A DNA stretch of 64,000 nt from assembly GCF_003150675.1 (NCBI RefSeq), contig NZ_QGGB01000002.1, positions 248,001-312,000 of the forward strand, read 5' to 3'. The translations under genes and the position numbers were made by a program. Source of the DNA: Rhodohalobacter mucosus (GTDB lineage: Bacteria; Bacteroidota; Rhodothermia; Balneolales; Balneolaceae). Positions 18,601 through 27,600 of the stretch are shown in pieces (the stretch's first letter is position 1; every line of letters begins with the position of its first letter). The notes beneath the pieces were generated by a model. That model saw only the letters and a program-made list of their open reading frames with translations. It ran no database searches and was not told where the DNA came from.

Positions 18601-21600
18601 GTAATCGTAATTCCAAAATCCGCACCGGCCGTTTGCGGGGATGTTATCGTATCAAAAGAGAAGGATGCTGCGGTTCCCGCACTCACCGTACTCGTATACG
18701 GACTGCCCGAGATACCGGTCGTGTTCAGTGTAATGGTAATCTCATCATCACCGGCAGCTGACGGTGTGTAGCCGGCTGAGTAGCTTCCTCCGCCGTCATC
18801 GCTGAATGCACTCACCGTTGCGCCCGCATTGGGTCCGCCGCTCACCGAAGCTGCCAGATTTGCCGCCTCACCGGTCACTGCGTTTCCAAAGGCATCCGCA
18901 ACGTTCACCGTGATGGTAGTTGGCGCTCCCGCCGTGCCGGCCGGTACCGTCGCGGTGGTTGAGGCCGGATCAGCTGCTGCCGGGTTTACATCAAACGTGT
19001 TCGACGTTTCGGTTATGGCGCCGTCGGTGACGGTCAGGGCTTGTCCGCTGCCTGACTGTGTGATCGTTACACTCTCTGTAGCTTCACCGTTTACAAATGA
19101 AAGTGATGTAGGTGCGATGTCACCGACTGTATTTCCAAGAACAGCGGTTGCATTGTAGCCGCTCACGGTATTGTTGCCGCTATCCACAGCACGTACATTA
19201 ATGCCGAAGTTTGCTCCTGCCGTTTGAGGAGTTGGAATTGTTCCTATCTCAAAACCCGATAACGTACCCGCTGTCGCATCAGCCGTAAACGTGACGGTTT
19301 CGGTGCTCCAGGATGCATCCACGCTGTAGGTTCCGGTTTTATCGCCCAGTGTCATAGTGGTGGATGCCTGACCGTTCGGATCTGTAAGAACAGCCGTTGC
19401 ACTCAGTGACTGACCGACGGCATCAACGGGAGTACCCGAAATACTGAAACCAACCGACTCACCTTCCACCGGATTGCCGAAGGCATCGTTTACCTGTACG
19501 ATGAACGGTTGGGCAAGCGTCTGACTGATTTCCGCACTTTGGCCGGTCCCCGATACCGCGGTCAATGCAGAAGCTGTACCCGCACTCACAACAGTTGAAT
19601 AGGGACTTCCGCTGATAGCCACTGCATTAAGCGTAATGGCAATATCGTCCGTGCCTGACGCAGTCGGTGTATAGCTGCTGCTGTACACGCCGCTGCCTTC
19701 AGCCACTACAGGGGCAAACACCGCGCCTGTATTCGGGCCGGTGCCAATACTGAGTGCAAGATCACCCTCTGCCCCGTTCACCGGATTGCCAAACGCATCC
19801 TGAACGGTGATGGAAATGGCTGTCAGCTCACCTGCTGTTCCATTAGCGGGAACGGAGGCTGTTGTTTGAGCTGGATCGGATGCAGCTGCGGTCACGTCAA
19901 ATGTGGAAGAAACCGCATTGACTGCAACGCCCACTGCACTAAACTCGAGATTGTAGGAGCCTGTTTGTGTAAAAACGAGGTCAGAAAAACTTGCGATTCC
20001 GTCCGGCCCTGTCGAAACGGTAAATGTTCCGCTGCTGAACGATGCGCCGCCCTGTTCGCTCACAGTTACCTCAATTCCTTCTACGGGATTGTTCAGATCG
20101 TCATCCACGCGTACGGCCGGCGGACCGGAGATCGTTTGCCCCGCCACAGTGGTGCCGGGCTGTTGCGTGATCACGACAGCATCTGCGTCGCTGGTTGAAA
20201 CCGTACTTGTAAACGGACTTCCCTGAATCTGGACGCCACCCGCCGTGATCGTGATCTGATCATCACCGGTTACGGTAGGCGTATAGCTTGTAGTATAAAC
20301 ACCGTTTCCTGTCTCAGCAACAGCAGTGAATGACGCTCCTGCATTTGGGCCTGAAGTAACTGATGCGGCAAGATCAGCGGAAGCTCCTTCAACACGGTTT
20401 CCGAATGCATCCTCAACGGTAATGGTGATATTGGTAGCATCACCAGCCGATCCGTTCGGAACGGAAGCAGTTGTGGATGCAGGATCCGGGTCTGCAGGAG
20501 AAACGGTAAAGGCATTCGATGTAGCGGCTTCGGTGGCAGCAGAGAAAACCAGGTTGTACTGTCCCTCGGGACCCAGCACCAGGTTGCTGAACTGCACTTC
20601 ACCATTCAGATCGGTCAGCAGCGTCAAATCTCCCGACACAAATGCCTGTCCGCCCTGCTCAGTAACCGATACACTTACGTTGGGAACACGATTGTTGAAC
20701 TGGTCCGTCAGGCGAACAGTGGGCGGTCCGGGGATGGCCTGACCCGCTATCGCACTACCCGGTTGAGTCGTAATCACGATCAGATCCACCGCGCCGGCCT
20801 CAAATGTAATATCAGGCTGATCTTGCAGCAGTACGCCACTTGCCGTGACCGTTACAGTAACTGTCTCCGCTGTGGTGTTGTTTACCGTGAATATGTAGGT
20901 TCCGTCGGTGGCGGTTTCGGTAACCGAACCTTCTGATCCGGAGCCAGTTACACCAAGTGAAAAATCTGTGTTTGTCAGCCCGCCAATCGGATTGTTGCTA
21001 CCATCGCGCAGTTCAACGGTTACCGTGGAGCTGTTTCCTGCCTGAAGCGTCAGCGGATTGGCGGTCACTGATGAATTAACCGCACTGATATCGCTGGTTG
21101 TGACGTTGCTCGTATAGGGACTGCCGGATATGGCTATGCTGTTCAGCGTTATGGCAACATTATCGGAACCTGCTACCGTTGGTGTATAGCTTGCCGTATA
21201 TTCGCCCGCCGTTCCGGTTTCACTGACGGTTGGTGTGGCACTGTTATCGCCTGTTACCTCTACTGAAAGATTTCCGGCTTCACCGCTTACCGGATTATTA
21301 AATGCATCCAGAACCGTGATGGTAATCGTAGTCGGGTTGCCCGCAGTTCCGTCAGGGACGACAGCCGTGGTGTTGGCCGGATCGGCTGCCGCGGTGCTGA
21401 CATCGGTTGAATAGGGGCTTCCGCTGATGACGCTACTGCCCAAAGTGATGCTCACCTCATCCGTACCCGATGCGGTTGGTGTATAGCTTGCCGAATAGGT
21501 CCCTGCCCCGTCATCGCTAAAGGCACTGACCGTTGCTCCCGCGTTGGGTCCGCCGCTGATCGTTGCAGCAAGATTCGCTGCCTCACCCGTTACCGGATTA

Positions 21601-24600
21601 CCAAAGGCATCTTCAACGTTTACCGTGATTGCTGTTGACTGACCCGCCGTACCGGCCGGTACCGTTGCCGTCGTTGAGGCCGCATCGGCCGGTGCTGCGT
21701 TTACATTAAATGCGTTTGAGGTTCGATTGGTTACGCCCGCAGAAGCAAAAACCAGGTTGTAGCTTCCCGCTGTACTGATTGCGATGTTATCAAAGATGGC
21801 AAATCCGTCAGCATTTGTATTTACGGATGATACACTGCCGGCCACAAATGGTGTGCCTCCCTGCACGGTTACAGTGACGCCGGCACCGGGCACCGGATTG
21901 CCCAATGCATCGGTAATCCTAACCGCGGGCGGACCCGCAATCGCTTCACCGGCTGTGGAAGCTCCGGGTTCGGTCGTGATCAGCATCAGATCCGGATCAG
22001 CAGCGGTGAAGGTGATATCAGGCTGATCCAGCAGTAACACGCCATCCGCAGTTACGGTAACAGTCACTGTCTCGGCCGTATTGTTATTAACAGTGAATGT
22101 GTAGGTTCCCGCTGTGCCGGTTTCGGATACGGTGCCTGCTGTGGCATCACCGCTTGCTGCAATCGTGAAGTCCGTTACACCCCCAATTGGATTGTTGCTG
22201 CCATCTCGGAGCTCGATAGTTACCGTGGAGGGGGTTCCGGCCTGAAGTGTCACCGGATTGGCCGTCACGGTTGACTGATCCGCGCTCACTCCGCCCGTCT
22301 GCACATCAAACGCATTGGATACTCCGGAAATGGCACCGTCAGTGGCGGTAATGGTTTGATCCGTACCGGCTTCACTCACAGAGAGATCCAGCGTAATTTG
22401 TCCGTCCGAAAAGGCCGGTGTGGTATTGGGCGCCACCGTTCCCGCCGTGGTTGTAAGCGTTGCAGTTCCGGTGTATCCGCTGGCCGTATTAGTAAATGCA
22501 TCCTGAGCTGTGATGGTCACGCTGAATGGTGAGCCGGCCGTCTGTGGCGTGGCAATGGTGCTGAACTCAAAACTGTTGGCCGCACCTGCCTCTGCAGTTG
22601 CAGTAAATGTTTGAATTCCTGCACCGCCTGCATCCGCATCAACCGTATAGACGCCGGACAGATCACCCAGTGTAAGCAGTGTCGATACGGAACCCGAAGC
22701 GTCCGTTACCGCATCGGTAACAGAAAGGGCCTGACCCGATGCACCGGCCGGTACGGTATTGAATGAAAAAGCGACATTTTGTCCCCCTACCGGATTGCCA
22801 AACGCATCGGTCACTTCAACTGAGAGGGGTACCGCCAGCTGGGTCGCCACGGTACCGCTTTGGTTATTTCCTGATAAGATAGTTGACGCGGATGCCGTTG
22901 CTGCCACCACATCAAAGAGATCACTTACCGCATTATCGGTAACTCCCACCGCATTAAATGTAAGCGAGTACGATCCTGCCGGGTTGACCACCAGGTCACT
23001 GAACTGTGCCACACCGCTGCTGTTTGTAAACTGTTGAACCGTACCCGATGCAAATGCCTGTCCGCTAGTCTCGGTCACGTTCACCTCTACGTTCTGAACC
23101 GGATTCCCCAGATCATCGGTAACCGTCACAGACGGGGGCCCTGAGATTGCTGCTCCTGCCGTGGTCTGCAGGGGTTGTTGCGTTATCGCCACATTTTCAG
23201 CATTGCTTGTAATCACGGTGCTTGTGTACGGACTTCCGCTGATCGCCGAACCGCCAAGCGTGATAGAGAGCTGATCGTCACCGGTGCTTACCGGAGTATA
23301 ACTGGTCGTATAAATTCCGTTGCCGCTTTCGGTAATCGGTGCCACTGTTGCACCCGCATTGGCACCGCTCACGGATACGCTCAGGCTTCCTGCGATCCCT
23401 GTAACACGGTTGCCGAAAGTATCTTCAGCGGTGATGGTGATCGTTGTCGGATCACCGGCTGATCCGCCCGGAACCGATGCGGTGGTTTGAGCAGGGGACG
23501 CTGCGGCTGGAATCACATTGAACGCTGCGGAGGTCCCAATCTGGCCTGATGCCGTAAAGACCAGGTTATAGCTTCCTGCCTCATTAATCACCAGATCCGT
23601 GAATGACGCTTCGCCTGAAGCATTGGATGCCCGCGTAAGCGTGCCTGCTGCAAAAGTCTGGCCGCTTTGCTCGGAAACGGTAATGTCGACACCCGGTACC
23701 CTGTTGCCAAATTCATCAATCAGGCGAACCAGCGGAGGACCTGCAATGGATTGACCCGCTACGGACTCCCCTGGCTGGGTCTGGATGCCGGTGATTGAAA
23801 CGTCTCCGGCTTCAAATGTAATTTGCGGTGTATCATTCAGGGTTACGCCGGATGCGGTAACCGTGACCGTAACAGCCTGGGCTGTTTGATTCTGTACGGT
23901 AAATTGATATGTACCGGTTGTGGTTTCACTGACGCTGCCTGCCGTCGCCGCACCGGTTACGTTAATGGAAAAATCTGTGTTTGTGAGCCCACCAATAAGA
24001 TTGTTGCTGCCGTCCCGCACCAGTACGGTTACCGTTGAACTGCTGCCAACCTGCAGCGTTGACGGATTGGGAGTTACCGTTGAATTTGATGCGCTGATAT
24101 CGCTGGTTGTCACCTGGCTGGTGAACGGACTGCCGCTGACCGGACTGCCGCTCAGAGTGATGGCGATGTTATCCGTTCCGGCTACCGTTGGTGTGTAGCT
24201 GGTGGTGTAAACGCCCGGTGTTCCGCTTTCTGTCACTGCCGGCGACGCACTGTTGGAGCCGCTCACCGATACGGACAGGTTACCTGCCTGGCCTATGACC
24301 GGGTTGTTAAACTGATCCAGTACCGTAATGGAGATATTTGTCGGGTTGCCCGCGGTTCCATCCGGCACCGTTGCAGTGGTGTTGGAGGCAACAGGTGTAT
24401 CTGCATTTATTGTGAATGAAGAGGAGGTTTCATCCGCCACACCCGCTGCATCCGCGTTAAACAGAAGCGTGTAGGTGCCTGCGGATTGAATAATCAGATC
24501 ATCGAAAAGAACTGTTCCGCCTGCATCAGTCACTCCGCTCAGGGTACCTGAACTGAATGATCCGCCCTGCAGTGATACCGTTACCCCGATGCCCTGAACC

Positions 24601-27600
24601 GGATTTCCGCCTGCATCGTCCACCCGTACTTCCGGAGCCGGTGTAATGATATTTCCTGCTGTTGTGTTAACGGGCTGCTGCGTAATAACCAGGTCCGTCG
24701 CGGAACCAATTTCGGCTGCAGCACTGAACGTGACCGATCCGATGGCACCGCCGTCCGCGTCAACGGTGTATGTGCCGGCTTTGTCACCCAGTGTGAACAG
24801 TACGGACGCTTCACCGGTTGATCCGGTTAAAACACTGCTACTGCTCAGAGACTGTCCCGCAGCACCGGCCGGGGTCTGGTCAATTGCATAATTGACGGCA
24901 TATCCTGATACCGGGTTGTTGAATGCATCCGATACCCTCACAGTAAGCGGGTTGGCCAGCTGGGTGGATATTTCGCCCGTCTGGTTATTTCCGGAGACAA
25001 GCTCTATCACGGAAGCGGCCGCCGCTGTAAAGGTAACGGAAGGTGAATCAGTCAGCGGTACTCCGGACACTGTGACGGCAACACTAACGGTTTCTGCCGT
25101 TTCATTTGTAATGGTTGTTTCATACGTACCGGCTGTTGCTGTTTCGGTAACGGTTCCCGCTAAGGCTGAACCGGTAAGGCCAATCGTAAAGGCACTGTTC
25201 TGAAGACCGCTCACAGGATTTCCGATCGCATCCTGAAGTACAATCGTAAGCACCGAACTGCCACCGGCCTGCAGTGATATCGGGTTGGCCGTTACGGACG
25301 AGTTACCGGCATCGATGCCGCCGGTTTCGACGTCAAAAGTGTTGGATGTGCCGGTAATGGTGCCATCCTGAGCTGAGATGGTCTGCGCACTTCCTGCCTG
25401 CGTCACCTCTGCATTCAGTACGGCCTGTCCTCCTGTAAACCCTGCCGAGGCCGGTGTTATGGTTCCCGCCGTTGTGCTTAGTGCTGCGGTACCATTGTAT
25501 CCTGAAGCTGCGTTATTCTGCGCATCAAACGCCTGAATGGTAATTCCGAACGGCTGGCCTGCAGTCTGCGGTGATGAAATTGTTCCGAATTCGAACCGGT
25601 CTGCAGCACCTGCTGCCGCTGTAGCATTGAACTGTACGCTTGTCAGGCCTGTGGCAGATGCAATAACCGAGTAACTGCCTGCAACGCTTCCCAACGTTAA
25701 TAGAGTGGAAGCCTCGCCTGCTGCATTCGTCTGAACCGTTGTTGCAGAAAGTGACGTGCCGGCAGCGCCTGACGGTTCCGAATTGACTGCAAAATCGACC
25801 GAAACCGACTCAACCGGATTTCCGAATCCATCCGAAACGCGTACGGTAAACGGATCTGTAAGCGTCTCGGTAACGGTACCCGTCTGATTGTTGCCGGATA
25901 CCAGGTTCATGGCCGCGGGAGCAGAAGGAACAACATCAAAAGGCTGCGAGACAGCGTTATCCGTTGCACCGATTGCGTTGAATTCAAGCGTATAGCTGCC
26001 CGCATCATCAATCACCAGATCATCAAATATCGCAACTCCGCTTGAATTTGTACTCTGTGAAACGGTTCCCGAGCTGAATTCACCGGTCTGTACCGAAACC
26101 GTAACCTCTACACCCTGAACCGGATTGTCGAAACTGTCCGTAACAAGCACCGAAGGCGGCCCTCCAATTGGCGCACCTGCTGTTGTCTGCAGCGGCTGCT
26201 GGGTTATGGCCACATTTTCTGCATCACTGGTGATGACCGTACTTGTGTACGGGCTTCCGCTGATTGCCGCACCCCCAAGCGTGATAGCTATCTGATCATC
26301 TCCCGTGGATGCCGGGGTGTAACCGGTTGTATAAATCCCGTTTCCGCTTTCGATAATTGCCGTAACGGCGGCACCCGCATTTGCGCCGCTTACGCTAACA
26401 GCCAGGTCTGCCGCAACGCCTTCCACACGATTTCCGAATGCATCCTCAACCGTTATCGTGATCGAGGTAATGTCACCGGCCGCACCGTTTGGTACATTGG
26501 CTATTGTTGAGGCGGGATCCGCAGGAGCAGCAATCACATCAAATGCATTGGATGTTGCCACCAGGCCTGCAGCAGAGGTGAATACCAGATTGTAAGTACC
26601 CGTTTCAGTAATCACTGCATCACTGAACGCTGCAGTACCCGCCGTGTTCGTCTGAATTACAAGCGTACCGCTGATGGATGAATGGCCGCTCTGTTCAGAC
26701 AGCGTAACCTCAATGCCCGGAACAGGGTTGTTGAAGGTATCACGAAGAAGAATAGAGGGTGTTCCTTCAACAGGCTGACCGGCCACGGACTGCTGAGGCT
26801 GGGAGGTAATGGTAATCTGGGTCGGTGCTCCCGCGTTAAATGTAATAACCGGTGTATCATCCAGACTGACACCATTCGCCGATACCGATACGCTAACCTG
26901 CTCAGCAGTAGTGTTGTTTACGTTGAATTCATATACGCCCGGCGTGGTTTCAGACAATGATCCTGCCGAGGCATCGCCGGATACGGAAACCGTGAAATCA
27001 CCGGCCGACAATCCGCCAATCAGGTTGCCGCTGCCGTCACGAAGCTCTACGGTAACGGTTGAGCTGCTTCCCACCGTTACACTTGCAGGGTTTGCGCTAA
27101 CCGCTGAGTTCGACGGACTGATATCGCTTGTCGTCACATCACTGGTAAACGGGCTGCCCGGCAAAGCGGCACCTGATAGTGTAATGTCTATATTGTCGGT
27201 ACCTGATGCGGTTGGTGTATAGCTTGTGGTATATTCACCCGTGTTTGCTGTTTCAGATGCGGCCGGAGAAGCGCTGTTGGCCCCGGTTATATCAATTCCG
27301 ATATTGGCCGCCTCGCCGCCTGCCGGATTGCCGAATGCATCAAACAGTTCCACTGTAATTACGGTTTCAGAACCGGCCACGCCGGATGCCGGTACAGTTG
27401 CCGATGAGCTTGCTGCATCCGCAGCAGCTGCCGTTATGTCGAACGAACCCGATGTTACATCAGGCGCACTGCCGCTGTCTTCGGAGAAGATCAAGCTGTA
27501 TGTTCCGGCCGTCTCAATAACCAAATCATTGAACTGTACGATACCTGAAACATCAGATGCAGCTGATAGCGTCCCGGAATCAAATGAATATCCGCCCTGC